Source: Quinella sp. 1Q7
Lineage (GTDB): Bacteria > Bacillota > Negativicutes > Selenomonadales > Selenomonadaceae
Direction of reading: 5' to 3'
Assembly (NCBI GenBank): GCA_015206805.1
Contig: JADEZP010000002.1
Span: forward strand, 1-61,998
DNA length: 61,998 nucleotides
Positions 1-13,700 of the stretch are shown piece after piece. A model generated the notes under the pieces. That model was not told where the DNA came from. It saw only the letters and a list, made by a program, of their open reading frames with translations, and did not search any database. The translations under genes were made by a program, and so were the position numbers. Position 1 is the first letter of the stretch. Each line of letters starts with the position of its first letter.

Positions 1-1
1 A

Positions 2-1594
2 AGCAAGACCGTCAACGGCACGAATTATTACGCGGCGAATTCAAGCGTCACGCTAAGTTCAAACGTCAACGGCGCGATAATCGGCGCGGCGACTGCTTCA
101 GGCGGCTCCGTCACCGTCAACGACAACGGCACCGCTACCTTGACGACGACATCCTCCGCCGCGACCGTCACTCCGACGCTGTATTATTCCGTCACTGTGC
201 CAAGCGGCGTCTCCGTAAGCGGCAACACAAGTAAGACCGTCGACGGCACGACTTACTACGCGGGCACCGTCACACTAAGCGCGACGGACGATAACGCCGT
301 CATTCGCTCGACAAGCTACACGAACAATGACAACGGCACAGTCAGCTTTACACCCGCCGCCGCCACAGACTTCAGCAACGACCTCACGTTTTATTACGCA
401 GTCAACGTGCCGAATTGCGTCGACAGCGTCAGCGGCACGAGCATCGACATCAGCGGCACGAACTACTATCAGAGCGGCTCGACGCTCACCTTTACGCCGA
501 AGACAGGTTACGTCGTCAACAATGTCACGGTCAGTTCCGACACGTCAATCACCGCGACTGTCGCGGACGGTCATTACGCCTTCAGCAACGGCGACGGTTA
601 CACATACGCCACGAACTCCAACGTTGCGGAAAATAATTATCCCGACCTTACGCGGGTTTATGCGATTAACCTTCCCGATGCCGTTGCGGTCAGCGGCGAC
701 AAAGTTGCCACAGACGACGACGGCAACACTTACGCTGTCGACTCCGTCACACTGTCGGCGGCGGAAGGTTACACGCTCCAAAACGTCAAAGTCGACGGCA
801 AAGAACTCACCGATAATTTCACGTTCACGGTCAACGCGGAAACTACGGTTTTGGCGGACTGCATCAATTTCAACAACACCAACATATCAAAAGCCACAGG
901 CGCGCAAATCGGCGGCACGACGGGCAACTTGAGCACATTCAACGGCGTTTACTCAATCAGCGCGTCGCAGGATGATTCTACGCTTACGAGCAACGGTAAG
1001 AATAATACGTTCGTCCTCACAGGCGGCGGCGAAAATATTTTGACGGGCGGACAAGGTAACGACACCTACAAATTTGAGTCGGGCGGCGGAATCGTCACGG
1101 ACTACGGAATCGGCTCAACGAAAGACAGCACGGGCAAAACTTTGTCGGCACCGCTCGGCTCCGATATCATCAAGCTCGGCGGCAAAGTCAGCGGCGTTTA
1201 CTTCGACCGCGACGCCTCAACAAAAAAATCTCCGACCTTTACGGCAGTCATCACCTACGACAGCGACGACGTTCAAGGCGACGATACTCAAATCATCGTC
1301 CTGCAAAACATCAACAAGAAGCCGACGAAATACGGCTCCAATCCCGTTTATCAGACGAATGACGCGGCGGCGGCGACGCTCAAGATTTGGGACACGAGCG
1401 GCACTAAACAGGCTGTGTTGTCGGCGTCGAAGCTCAAAAAACTTTTCCACGACGACAGCGACTTATCGGAGTTGTCGTCGACGGTGCAAACGCAACTCGT
1501 AAAACTCAACGGTATCGGCGACTTGAACTTGCCCGCCGTCGACCGGTTGAGTCCGAGCAATACGCAAGCCACTTACAGCGGCAGTAACGATTGA
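2..1594 (+). CDS. GLUG-family surface protein, C-terminal part (5' end outside window)
   Basis: The reading frame is open from the window edge and no credible start lies inside, so this is the 3' part of a larger gene. It encodes linker repeats of the form 'YYxVTVPSGVSVSG...GTTYYAG.VTLSA', resembling bacterial InlB-B-like repeats. These are followed by an RTX-like segment around nt 1010-1100 (GGGENILTGG, GNDTYKFESGGG). The C-terminal module ends in KIWDTSGTKQAV...KLKKLFHDD...ATYSGSND. The same 'type B' C-terminus closes the genes ending at 35658 and 39079, and a copy lies inside the gene at 24196. RTX repeats imply calcium binding and type I secretion. No transporter gene is in the window. 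The family assignment is clear; the biological role is inference. Confidence 0.85.
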   Translation, partial: SKTVNGTNYYAANSSVTLSSNVNGAIIGAATASGGSVTVNDNGTATLTTTSSAATVTPTLYYSVTVPSGVSVSGNTSKTVDGTTYYAGTVTLSATDDNAVIRSTSYTNNDNGTVSFTPAAATDFSNDLTFYYAVNVPNCVDSVSGTSIDISGTNYYQSGSTLTFTPKTGYVVNNVTVSSDTSITATVADGHYAFSNGDGYTYATNSNVAENNYPDLTRVYAINLPDAVAVSGDKVATDDDGNTYAVDSVTLSAAEGYTLQNVKVDGKELTDNFTFTVNAETTVLADCINFNNTNISKATGAQIGGTTGNLSTFNGVYSISASQDDSTLTSNGKNNTFVLTGGGENILTGGQGNDTYKFESGGGIVTDYGIGSTKDSTGKTLSAPLGSDIIKLGGKVSGVYFDRDASTKKSPTFTAVITYDSDDVQGDDTQIIVLQNINKKPTKYGSNPVYQTNDAAAATLKIWDTSGTKQAVLSASKLKKLFHDDSDLSELSSTVQTQLVKLNGIGDLNLPAVDRLSPSNTQATYSGSND

Positions 1595-1604
1595 CATAAA
1601 AAAA

Positions 1605-1638
1605 TTTTCCCCCGTCAAATGCGGCGGGGATTTTTTTT
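1605..1638 (+). terminator. Rho-independent terminator
   Basis: A C-rich arm and a G-rich arm flank a short loop and are followed by eight T. It sits 11 nt after the stop at 1594 and just ahead of the next promoter. Confidence 0.8.
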
Positions 1639-1646
1639 GCGGCGCG

Positions 1647-1676
1647 TTGACACGGTGTTATGATTCGGTGTAAAGT
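1647..1676 (+). promoter_or_regulatory. Class 1 promoter of the 5207-aa gene
   Basis: TTGACA at 1647-1652, an 18-nt spacer, and TAAAGT at 1671-1676. The same arrangement precedes the genes at 17445 and 24196. It is followed by a strong SD, AAGGAGG, at 1691-1697, nine bases before the ATG at 1706. The housekeeping sigma factor is the simplest reading. Confidence 0.7.
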
Positions 1677-1705
1677 TTCGTATAAGTTTCAAGGAGGCGA
1701 TTACC

Positions 1706-4700
1706 ATGGAATTTATTTTTGATTTGCAACGTTTCGACGGAGAAGTTTCAATTTGGGACGGCACATACGGAACTGTGCCCGACGCTGTGGACGGCGTCAT
1801 AACAATCACCACGGCGAAAGAACTCGCGACTTTGGCATTGCTGGTCAATGGCAAAGCCAACAAATTTAAAGGCGTCACTATTAAGCTCGGCGTCGACATC
1901 GATTTAAACAATAAACCGTGGATACCAATCGGCGACATTTACAAATTCGGCGACACTTTCGAATCCTCCAAACCGTTCCAAGGCACGTTCGACGGCGACG
2001 GGCACACTATCAGCAACCTCACTGTCAGCGGCTCACAAAATTTTCGCGGCTTGTTCGGCTACGTCGAAGGCGGCACCGTTAAAAACGTCACGCTGGAAAA
2101 TGTCAACGTCAACATCAGCGGCGACGACGTTTATTATGTCGGCGGGCTTGTCGGTTGGAACAAAGGCGGCACAGTCACAGGCTGTACAGTCAACGGCAAA
2201 GTCAGCGGCAACTTGGTTGTCGGCGGGCTCGTCGGACGAAACAACGACGGTACGGTCAACGGCACAGTCAACGTCACAGTCAGCGGCAAGAATAATGTCG
2301 GCGGGCTTGTCGGTTGGAACCACGGCGGCACAGTCACGGGCGGCACAGTCAAAGCCACAGTCAACGGCGAAAAATATATCGGCGGGCTTGTCGGCACCAA
2401 CGAAGGCGGCACAGCCACAGGCGGCACAGTCAACGCCACAGTCAACGGCAATAAATGGGTCGGCGGGCTCGTCGGCTTATACCAAGGCGGCACGGTCAAA
2501 GACAACAGCTTCTACAGTAACGTGGGTGCAATCGACGGCACGGACAATGAGAACAACACGCGCTATTACAAGCTCACGGTGCCCGACGGCGTTACGGGTG
2601 AAGGCGACGGGCTTAAAATTGTCGACGGCGTTCTTTACGCGGCAAAAGACTCGACCGTCAAATTAACGGTAAAGACGGGCGACGGCATCAGCTACTCAAG
2701 GTCAATCAATGTCACGAAAGACACCGACCTCAGCGAACTTGCCATCGCCGTCCATTGGAATGCTTTAAACGGCGCGGACGGCTCGAAGAATAAGCCCTAC
2801 GAAATCAGCGACGTTGCAGGTCTGCAGTATCTGGCAAACTACGTAAACGACGGCAACACCTGCAACGGCTTGAATTTCAAGCTTGCGGCGGACATCGACT
2901 TGAACAACATCAACTGGACGCCAATCGGCAATTACAAAAATCGATTCGCAGGCACGTTCGACGGCGACGGGCACACGATAAGCAACCTCAAAATCAACGG
3001 CGGCGATAACGTCGGCTTCTTCGGCTACGTCTACGGCAGCACGATTAAAAACGTCACACTCACCAACGCCACAATCAAAGGCGATTATTATGTCGGCGGG
3101 CTCGTCGGCTACAAAGAATTCGGCACAGTCGAAGACTGCACGGTCAGCAACGCCACAGTCAGCGGCAATTATAATGTCGGCGGGCTTATCGGCAGAAACA
3201 ACAGCGGTACAGTCAGCGGCAGCACGTCAATCGCTACAGTCAACGGCTATGTTAGTGTCGGCGGGCTTGTCGGCTTCAACCTGGGCAAAATTAACGACAA
3301 TATCTTTTATAGCAACAAAAAATACGCGGTCGGTGACAACATCACCATAGAATTCAACAACACGCGCTATTGCAAACTCACGTTGCAGGGCGTCACTGCT
3401 TCGGGCGATAACTGCATCACTGTCGGCAACGACGCTTATGCTGTCGGAAACGTCACACTCGCGGCAAAGACGGGCTACGTTTACAGCGGCGCAACGTCGC
3501 TCAACGTCACGGCAGACACGTCAATCAACGCAACGGACGTTTGGGGCATTGGTCAAGGTGCGGACGGCTCGACGGCGAATCCCTACCTAATCAGCACGGT
3601 TGAAGGTCTGCAGTATCTGGCAAACTTCGTAAACGACGGCAAAGACACGACGGGTTTGAATTTCAAGCTTGCGGCGGATCTCAACCTTAAAGACGTCAGC
3701 AACTTTACGCCAATCGGCAACCGCAACAATATGTTCAGCGGCACATTCGACGGCGGCGACTTCAAAATCAGCAACCTCACAATCACCGGCAATGAAAATA
3801 GCGTCGGCTTGTTCGGCTACAACAACGGCACGATTAAAAATGTCAAGCTCGATAATTTCAACATCAGCGGCAATTATTTTGTCGGCGGTCTCGTCGGCTA
3901 CAACAAAGGCACAGTCAGCAACTGCACCGTCAGCAGCAAAGTCAGCGGCACTACGAATGTCGGCGGGATTGTCGGCTTAAATAACGGCACAACCGAAGGC
4001 AACACGGCGTTTTCCGAAGTCAGCGGCACGAGCGAAAGTGCATGGGTCGGAGGACTTGTCGGCTTAAATTTCGACGGCACAGCTAAAAACAACAAATTCT
4101 ACAGCAACAAAGACGCGGTCGGCAGTGGAAGCGGCACCGTCGAAAACAACACACGCTATTTCAAGATCACGGTGCCCGACGGCGTCAGCGTCGACGGCGC
4201 GAAATTGGAAGTCGACGGCACGACTTACTACACAGGCAACGTTACGCTCACCGTCGCGGATAATCCCGACGACAAATATCTCAAGGGCGCGACTTATAAC
4301 GACGACGGCTCCTACACCCTTAGCAGCGACACGACCATTACGATTGGCAACTGCCCGAAAATCGGCAACATCTTCTTCGACAGAACGACCTACGAATATC
4401 TGATTAACACGGCTGAAGACCTTCAAGCTTTGGCAGCTTACGTCAACGGCTACGGCGACACGACGGACTTAACCTTTAAGCTCAACGCCGATATTGACAT
4501 GAGCGGCGTCGAAAACTTTACGCCAATCGGTCCAATCTGGACTAGGTCGTTCGACGGCACGTTCGACGGCAGCAATCACACAATCAGCAACCTGAAAATC
4601 AGCGGCGGCAATCGAATCGGCTTGTTCGGCTACGTCGGCACAGGCGGCACAGTTAAGAACGTCACGCTCAACAATGTCGACGTCACGGGCAGTGATAATG

Positions 4701-7700
4701 TCGGCGGGCTCGTCGGACAAAACTACGGCACGATTAGCGACAGCACAGTCACCAACGCCAAAGTCAAAGGCTACGATTATGTCGGCGGATTCGTCGGCTC
4801 CAATTACGGCACAGTCACAGGCGGCACCTTTAAAGGCACAGTCAATGGCAATGCCGGTGTCGGCGGGCTTGTCGGTTGGAACAAAGGCACAGTTCGCGAC
4901 AACAGCTTTTACAGCAACAAAGACGCAATTGCTATCAACATCGGCACAGTCGAAAACAATACGCGCCTTTACAAGCTCACGGTGTCCGAAGGCATCACGG
5001 CAGAAGTCGACGGTATTAAAACTGTCGACGGCGTCACCTACGCGACAAGCGGCTCGACCGTCAAATTTGCGGCAAAGACGGGCTACGTTTACAACACGGA
5101 CACCAGTTTCAAAATCACGGAAGACACGACCATCATCGCCACGGATGTTTGGGGAATCGAAAGCGGCGCGGACGGCTCTAAGGATAAGCCCTACCTAATC
5201 AGCACCGCTAAAGGTCTGCAGTATCTGGCAACCTTCGTCAACGGCGGCAACAACTGTAACGGCTTGAACTTCAAGGTCACGGCGGACATCGACCTTAAAG
5301 ACGTCAGAAACTTCACGCCAATCGGCACCAATTATTCTCATTCGTTCCAAGGCACGTTCGACGGCGGCGACCACACAATCAGCAACCTCAAAATCACAGG
5401 TGAGAACAATCACGTCGGTTTGTTCGGCTACGTCAGAGAAGGCACGATTCAAAACGTCACGCTGGAAAATGTCAATGTCAGCGGCAATGATGTTGTCGGC
5501 GGGCTCGTCGGCTACAACTACAAAAGCACAGTCAAAGGCACAGTCACGGGCAACACAGTCAAAGGCATTAGATATGTCGGCGGTCTCGTCGGACAAAACG
5601 AGGGCGGTACGGTCAACGGCACGGTCGGGAACTGCACAGTCACGGGCAGTAACAATGTCGGCGGGCTCGTCGGCTTAAACCGAGGCACAGTCAGCGGTTG
5701 CACCGTCCTCAACGCCACAGTCAGCGGCAAAGAGGAGATTGGCGGCATCGTCGGCTACAACCACTACTACGACACAGTCACAGGCGGCACAGTCATCGCC
5801 ACGGTCAGCGGAAATGAAAACGTCGGCGGGCTCGTCGGCGAAAACGACGGCACAGTCAAAGACAACAAATTCTACAGCAACGCGGGTGCAATCGACGGCA
5901 CGGACAATGCGAATAACACGCGCCTTTACAAGCTCACGTTGCCTAAGGGCGTCACGGCTGAAGGCGACGGCGTTGAAATTGTCGACGGCGTCCACTACGT
6001 GCCGAGCGGCTCAACCGTCAAATTAACGGCAAAGACGGGTTACGTCCTAAGCAACTCAATGTCAATCACCGTCACGGCAGACACGGCCGTCACCGACACG
6101 GTCGTCACTGCAACGGACGTTTGGGGCATTGGTCAAGGCGCGGACGGCTCGGCGGAACATCCCTACCTAATCAGCGACGTTGAAGGTCTGCAGTATCTGG
6201 CTGATTACGTAAACGACGGCAAATACACGACGGGCTTGAATTTCAAGCTTGCGGCGGACATCGATTTGAGCTCTGTCAGCAACTTTACGCCAATCGGCAC
6301 AAACTCGAGTAAATCGTTCGACGGCGTGATTGACGGAGACGGTCACACGATAAGCAACCTCACAATCGACACGCCCCATAACAAAAACATCGGCTTGTTC
6401 GGCTACGTTTACAGCGGCACAATTAAGAACGTCAAGCTAACCAACGCCACAGTCAGCGGCTATTCGTATGTCGGCGGACTTGTCGGCAGAAACTACGGCG
6501 GCAAAATCAGCAACTGCACGGTGATTTCTACAGTCAACGGCAATCGGCAAATCGGCGGGCTCGTCGGCGACAACGAAGGCACCGTCACGGGCAACAAATT
6601 CTACAGCAACGCGGGCGCAATCAACGGTACGGACAATGCGAACAACACGCGCTACTACAAGCTCACGTTGCCCGAAGGTGTCAGCGTCGACGGCGCGAAA
6701 TGGGAAGTCGACGGCACGACTTACTACGCGAGCAAAGTCAAGCTCACCGTCGCGGATAATCCCGACGAAAAATATCTCAAGGGCGCGACTTATAACGACG
6801 ACGGCACCTACACCCTTAGCGGCGATACGACCATCACAGTTGGCAACTGCCCGAAAATCGGCAACATCGTCTTCGACAGATCGACCTACGAATATCTGAT
6901 TAACACGGCTGAAGACCTTCAAGCTTTGACAACTTACGTCAAAGGCGGCAACGACTGCGCGGGCTTAACGTTCAAGGTCAACGCCGATATCGACATGAGC
7001 GGCGTCGAAAACTTTACGCCAATCGGCACATATGTCAATCACAAGTCCAGACCGTTCAGAGGCACATTCGACGGCAACGGTCACACTATCAGCAACCTCA
7101 CAATCACCGGCAAAGATTACGTCGGCTTGTTCGGTTTGGTTTATAGCGGCGGCACAGTTAAGAACGTCACGCTTGATAACGTCGACATCAGCGGCTCATT
7201 TGGTGTCAGCGGAATTGCCAGCATCAACTACGGCACAATCGAGAATTGCACGGTCAACGGCACAGTCAAAGTCAAAGTTAATGACAGCGACGGTCGGTGT
7301 TTCGGCGGGCTCGTCGGTGTCAACAACGGCGGCACAGTCACAGGCGGCAAAGTCACAGGCACAATCAGCGGCAATCAACATGTCGGCGGGCTTGTCGGTC
7401 AAAACGACGGCGGCACAGTCACAGACGGCACAGTCATCGCCACAGTCAACGGCAGTCGGAGTGTCGGCGGGCTTGTCGGTTGGAACAACGGCGGCACCGT
7501 CACAGGCAACACCTTCTACAGCAACGTGGGCGCGGCCGGATTAAACTTTGGAAGCGGCACAGTCGACAACAACACGCGCCTTTACAAGCTCACGTTGCCC
7601 GCAGGCGTCACGGCTGAAGGCGACGGTCTTAAAACGATCGACGGCGTCCTTTACGCAGCAAGCGGCTCGACCGTCACATTCGCGGCAAAGACGGGCTACG

Positions 7701-10700
7701 TTTACAACACGGGCACCGGTTTCAAAATCACGTCAGACACGACCGTCATCGCCACGGATGTTTGGGGCGTCGAAAGCGGCGCGGACGGCTCGGCGGCGAA
7801 TCCCTACCTAATCAGCGACGTTGCAGGTCTGCAACTTCTGGCGACTTACGTAAACGACGGTAACAACTGTAAAGATTTGAACTTCAAGGTCACAGCGGAC
7901 ATCGACCTTAAAGAAGTCAGCAACTGGAGACCAATCGGCACCGATTATTATCATTCGTTCAGAGGTGCCTTCGACGGCGACGGGCATACTGTCAACAACC
8001 TCACAATCACCGGCTCAAGCGATAACGTCGGCTTGTTCGGCTACGTCGACAGCGGCGGCACGATTCAAAACGTCACGCTCGACACCGTCAACGTCAGCGG
8101 CAGATATGATGTCGGCGGTGTCGTCGGCAGAAACTACGGCACCGTCACAGGCAACACAGTCAGCGGCACAGTCACGGGCACGGGCGAGGATATCGGCGGC
8201 GTCGTCGGTGGCAACTACGGCACAGTCAGCGGCAACACGGTAAGCGGCAAAGTCAGCGGCAATTGGTGTGTCGGCGGGCTCGTCGGCGACAACGAAGGTC
8301 CCGTCAGCAACAACACGGTAAGCGGCAAAGTCAGCGGCAATTGGTATGTCGGCGGGCTCGTCGGCGACAACGAAGGTCCCGTCAGCAACAACACGGTAAG
8401 CGGCATAGTCAGCGGCGATTGGTATGTCGGCGGGCTCGTCGGTCGCAACTGGGGCACAATCAGCGGTTGCACCGCTATCAGTGCCAACATCAGCGGCTAT
8501 TCGTATGTCGGCGGGCTCGTCGGTCGCAACTACCCAAGCGGTACATTCAACGACAATTCCTATTACAACAACGACGTGGGCGAGGCCGGCGAAAAATACG
8601 GCACTTCCAAAAACAACACGCGGCTTTACAAGCTCACGTTGCCCGAAGGCGTCACGGCTGAAGGCGACAAAGTTAAAATTGTCGACGGCGTCCACTACGT
8701 GTCGAGCGGCTCAACTGTCAAATTAACGGCAAAGACAGGCTACGTCCTAAGCGGCGAAACGTCACTCACCGTCACGGAAGACACGACCGTCACGACCGTC
8801 ACCGCCACGGACGTTTGGGGCATTGGTCAAGGCGCGGACGGCACGTCAACGAATCCTTACAAAATCAGCACGGTTGAAGGTCTGCAGTATCTGGCAAACT
8901 ACGTCAACGGTGGCAACAACTGCGACGGCTTGAACTTCAAGCTTGCGGCGGACATCGACTTGAGCGGCGTCGAAAACTTCACGCCAATCGGCACAAGCCT
9001 GAATAAATCGTTCGACGGCGTGTTCGACGGCGACGGACACACTATCAGCAACCTCACAATCAACCGCTCAAGCGATAACGTCGGCTTGTTCGGCTACGTT
9101 TACAGCGGCACCGTTCAAAACGTCACGCTTACCGATTTCAACATCAGCGGTCGTGAGGAAGTTGGAGGGCTTATCGGCTACAACAGAGGCACAGTCCGCA
9201 ACAACACAGTCCGCAACAACACGGTCAGCGGCAGTTTAAATGTCGGCGGGATCGTCGGTTTCAACGGCGGCACAGTCAGCGACAACACGGCAGTTGTCCC
9301 GGTCAACGGCAATCAGCGGGTCGGCGGGCTCGCAGGCTTGAACAGCGGCACGGTCAGCGGCAACAAATTTTACAGCAATGCGGGCGATTTCGGCTTAAAC
9401 TACGGCAAAAGCTCAAACAACACGCGCTATTACAAGCTCACCTTACCCGAAGGCGTCAGCGTCGACGGCGCGAAATGGGAAGTCGACGGCACGACTTACT
9501 ACGCGAGCAACGTCAAGCTCACCATCGCGGATAATCCCGACGAAAAATATCTCAAGGGCGCGACTTATAACGCCGACGGCACCTACACCGTTAGCGGCGA
9601 CACGACCATTACGGTTGGCAACTGCCCGAAAATCGGCAACATCACCTTCGACAGGGCGACCTATCAATATCTGATTAACACGGCTGAAGACCTGCAAGCT
9701 CTTGCGGCTTACGTCAACGGCAGCAACGACTGCGCGGGCTTAACGTTCAAGGTCAACGCCGATATTGACATGAGCGGCGTCGAAAACTTTACGCCAATCG
9801 GCAACAGCTTCAGTATGTTCAGAGGCACGTTCGACGGCAACAATCACACTATCAGCAACCTCAAAATCAGCAGCACGGGCAATCACGTCGGATTGTTCAA
9901 CTCCGTCGGCATAAACGGCACAGTTAAGAACGTCACGCTTGATAACGTCGACATCAAAGGCGGGGATATAGTCGGCGGGCTTGTCGGTTGGAACAACGGC
10001 ACGGTCAGCGACAGCAAAGTCACCGGCACAGTCAGCGGCAATGAGCGTGTCGGCGGGCTCGTCGGCTACAACTACGCCGGCACAGTCAGCGGCAACACAG
10101 TCATAGGCACAGTCAGCGGCAATTCAGAGGTCGGCGGGCTCGTCGGCACCAACAGCAACGCAGTTACAGGCGGCACCGTCAACGCCACAGTCAACGGCAC
10201 TTCACTAGTTGGCGGACTTGTCGGCTACAACTACGGCACAGTCACAGGCGGCACAGTCAACGCCACAGTCAGCGGCACAGATTATGTCGGCGGACTTGTC
10301 GGCTCCAACCACGGCAAAGTTCGCGATAACACCTTTTACAGCAACGAGGGCGATGTCGGCAAAAACAACGAAGACGGTACAGTCGAAAACAACACGCGCT
10401 ATTACAAGCTCACGTTGCCCGAAGGTGTTACTCCTGAAGGCGACGGGCTTAAAACTGTCGACGGCGTCCTTTACGCGGCAAGCGGCTCGACCGTCACATT
10501 GTCAGGCACACTCAAAACGGGTTACGCCTACAACACGGGTAGCAACTTTAAAATCTCGGCAGACACGACCGTCATCACCATGGACGCTTGGGGCATCGAA
10601 AGCGGCGCAGACGGCTCGAAGGATAAGCCCTACCTAATCAACAACGTTGCAGGTTTGCGGTATCTTGCTGAATACGTCAACGGTGGCAACGACTGTAAAG

Positions 10701-13700
10701 ACTTGAACTTCAAGGTCACGGCGGACATCGACTTGAGCTCCGTCGAAAACTTCACGCCAATCGGCGATTTTAGTAATCAATTCGCGGGCACGTTCGACGG
10801 CGACGGCAAGACAATCCGCAACCTCACAATCAACAGAACCGGTAGGAACGTCGGCTTGTTCGGCTTCGTCCACTACGGCACGATTAAGAACGTCACGCTT
10901 ACCGATGTCAACATCAGCGGCAATAAAAATGTCGGCGGGCTTGTCGGTTGGAACTACAGAAGCACAGTCAGCGGCACAGTCAGCGGCACAGTCAAGGGCA
11001 TTGAGGATGTCGGCGGGCTCGTCGGCTACAACTATGGCACAGTCACAGGCGGCAAATTTAGCGGCACAGTCAACGGTACTACTTATGTCGGCGGGCTCGT
11101 CGGACGAAACATCGCCGGCACAGTCACAGGCAGCACCGTCAACGTCACAATCAGCGGCAATGAGGATGTCGGCGGGCTTGTCGGCTACAGCGAAGGCACA
11201 GTCAGCGGCAACACAATCAACGGCACAGTCAGCAGCAGTAATAAAAGAGTCGGCGGGCTTGTCGGCTATGCCAGAGAAGGCACCGTCAGCGGCAACACGG
11301 TCAGCTCCACAGTCAGCGGCAATGAGGATGTCGGCGGTCTCGTCGGCCTCAACTGGAGTAGCACGGTCAAAGACAACATGGCAATTGCCACAGTCAGCGG
11401 CAATTCTTATGTCGGCGGGCTCTTCGGCTCCAACCGCGGCACAGTCACAGGTAACAAATTCTACAGCAACGCGGGCGATGTCGGATCAAACTTTAGAGAC
11501 GGCAAAAGCTCAAACAACACGCGCCTTTACAAACTCACATTACCCGAAGGCGTCACGACTGAAGGCGGCGGCGTTAAAATTCTTGACGGCGTCACCTACG
11601 CGGCAAGCGGCTCGACCGTCAAATTCGCGGCAAAGACGGGCTACGTCCTAAGCGGCGCAACGTCGCTCAACGTCACGGCAGACACGTCAATCACCGCCAC
11701 GGACGTTTGGGGCATTGGTCAAGGTGCGGACGGCTCGGCGAATCATCCCTATCTAATCAGCACGGTTGAAGGTTTGCAGTATCTGGCAAACTACGTCAAC
11801 GGTGGCAACAACTGCGACGGCTTGAACTTCAAGCTTGCGGCGGACATCGATTTGAGTTCTGTCGAAAACTTCACGCCAATCGGCACAAGCCTGAGTAAAT
11901 CGTTCGACGGCGTGTTCGACGGCGACGGACACACTATCAGCAACCTCACAATCACCGGCTCAAGCGATAACGTCGGCTTGTTCGGCTACGTTTACAGCGG
12001 CACCGTTCAAAACGTCACGCTTACCGATTTCACAGTCAGCGGCAGTGAGGAAGTCGGCGGGCTTATCGGCTACAACAGAGGCACAGTCCGCAACAACACG
12101 GTCAGCGGCAACAACACAGTCAGCGGCAATCGGAATATCGGCGGGTTCGTCGGTTTCAACGGCGGCACAGTCAGCGACAACACGGCAGTTGTCCCGGTCA
12201 ACGGCAATCAGCAAATCGGCGGGCTTGTCGGCGACAACGAAGGCACCGTCACGGGCAACAAATTCTACAGCAACAAAGACGCGGTCGGCACAAACAGCGG
12301 CACAGTCCGCGACAACACGCGCTATTACAAGCTCACGGTGCCCGACGGAGTCAGCATTGACGGCGAGAAATTGGAAGTCGACGGCACGACTTACTACGCG
12401 AGCAACGTCAAGCTCACCATCGCGGATAATCCCGACGAAAAATATCTCAAGGGCGCGACTTATAACGACGACGGCTCCTACACCGTCACCGTCAGCGGCG
12501 ACACGACCATTACGGTTGGCAACTGCCCGAAAATCGGCAACATCACCTTCGACAGGTCAACTTATCAATATCTGATTAACACGGTTGAAGACCTTCAAGC
12601 TTTGGCAACTTACGTAAACGGCGGCAACGACTGCAGCGGCTTTACGTTCAAGGTCAACGCCGATATCGACATGAGCTCCGTCGAAAACTTTACGCCAATC
12701 GGCAATAACAACAATCAATTCGCGGGCACGTTCGACGGCAACGGTCACACAATCAGCAACCTGAAAATCAGCGGCGGTAATTACTGCGGCTTGTTCGGCT
12801 TCGTCAACGGCGGCACAGTTAAGAACGTCACGCTTGATAACGTCGACATCAAAGGCGATTACACTGTCGGCGGGCTTATCGGCTTCAACTACAAAAGCAC
12901 GGTCAGCGACAGCAAAGTCACCGGCACAGTCAACGGCAATCGGAATGTCGGCGGCATTGTCGGCGAAAACCGCGGCACGGTCACGGGCAGCACAGTCTGC
13001 GCCACAGTTAAAGGTACTGATTCTGTCGGCGGGCTTGCCGGTTGGAACAACGGCACGGTTACGGGCAACACAGTCAACGCCACAGTCAACGGCGATTATG
13101 GGGTCGGCGGGCTTGTCGGCGACAACTACATCAGAGGAACCGTTAAAGACAACATCTTTTACAGCAACAAAGACGCATTCGACACCAACAACGGCAAAGT
13201 CGAAAACAACACGCGGCTTTACAAACTCACGGTGCCCGAAGGTGTTACGCCTGAAGGCGACGGGCTTAAAACGATCGACGGCGTTCTCTACGCGGCAAGC
13301 GGCTCGACCGTCAAATTTCCGATTAAGCGCGGCGTGATTTCAAGCAAGAAATTGGATCCCGTCACCGTCACCGGCGACCTCGACTTAAGCGACATTACCG
13401 TCACGGACGTTTGGGGCATTGGTCAAGGCGCGGACGGCTCGGCGAATCATCCCTATCTAATCGGCACGGTTGCAGGTCTTCAGTATCTGGCAAACTACGT
13501 CAGCGGCGGCAACGACACGAAGGGTTTGAACTTCAAGCTTGCGGCGGACATCGACTTGAGCTCCATTGCGAACTGGAAGACAATCGGTAGAAACTCGATT
13601 AAATCGTTCGACGGCGTGTTTGACGGCGACGGTCACACGATAAGCAACCTCCAAATCACCGGCGGCGGCGGTATTTATGTTGGCTTGTTCGGCTACGTCG

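Noticed and set aside
1671..1678. Sigma-28 promoter (TAAAGTTT)
   Set aside because: No GCCGATAA-like element follows at the right distance, while TTGACA lies 18 nt upstream, so TAAAGT is read as a -10 box.
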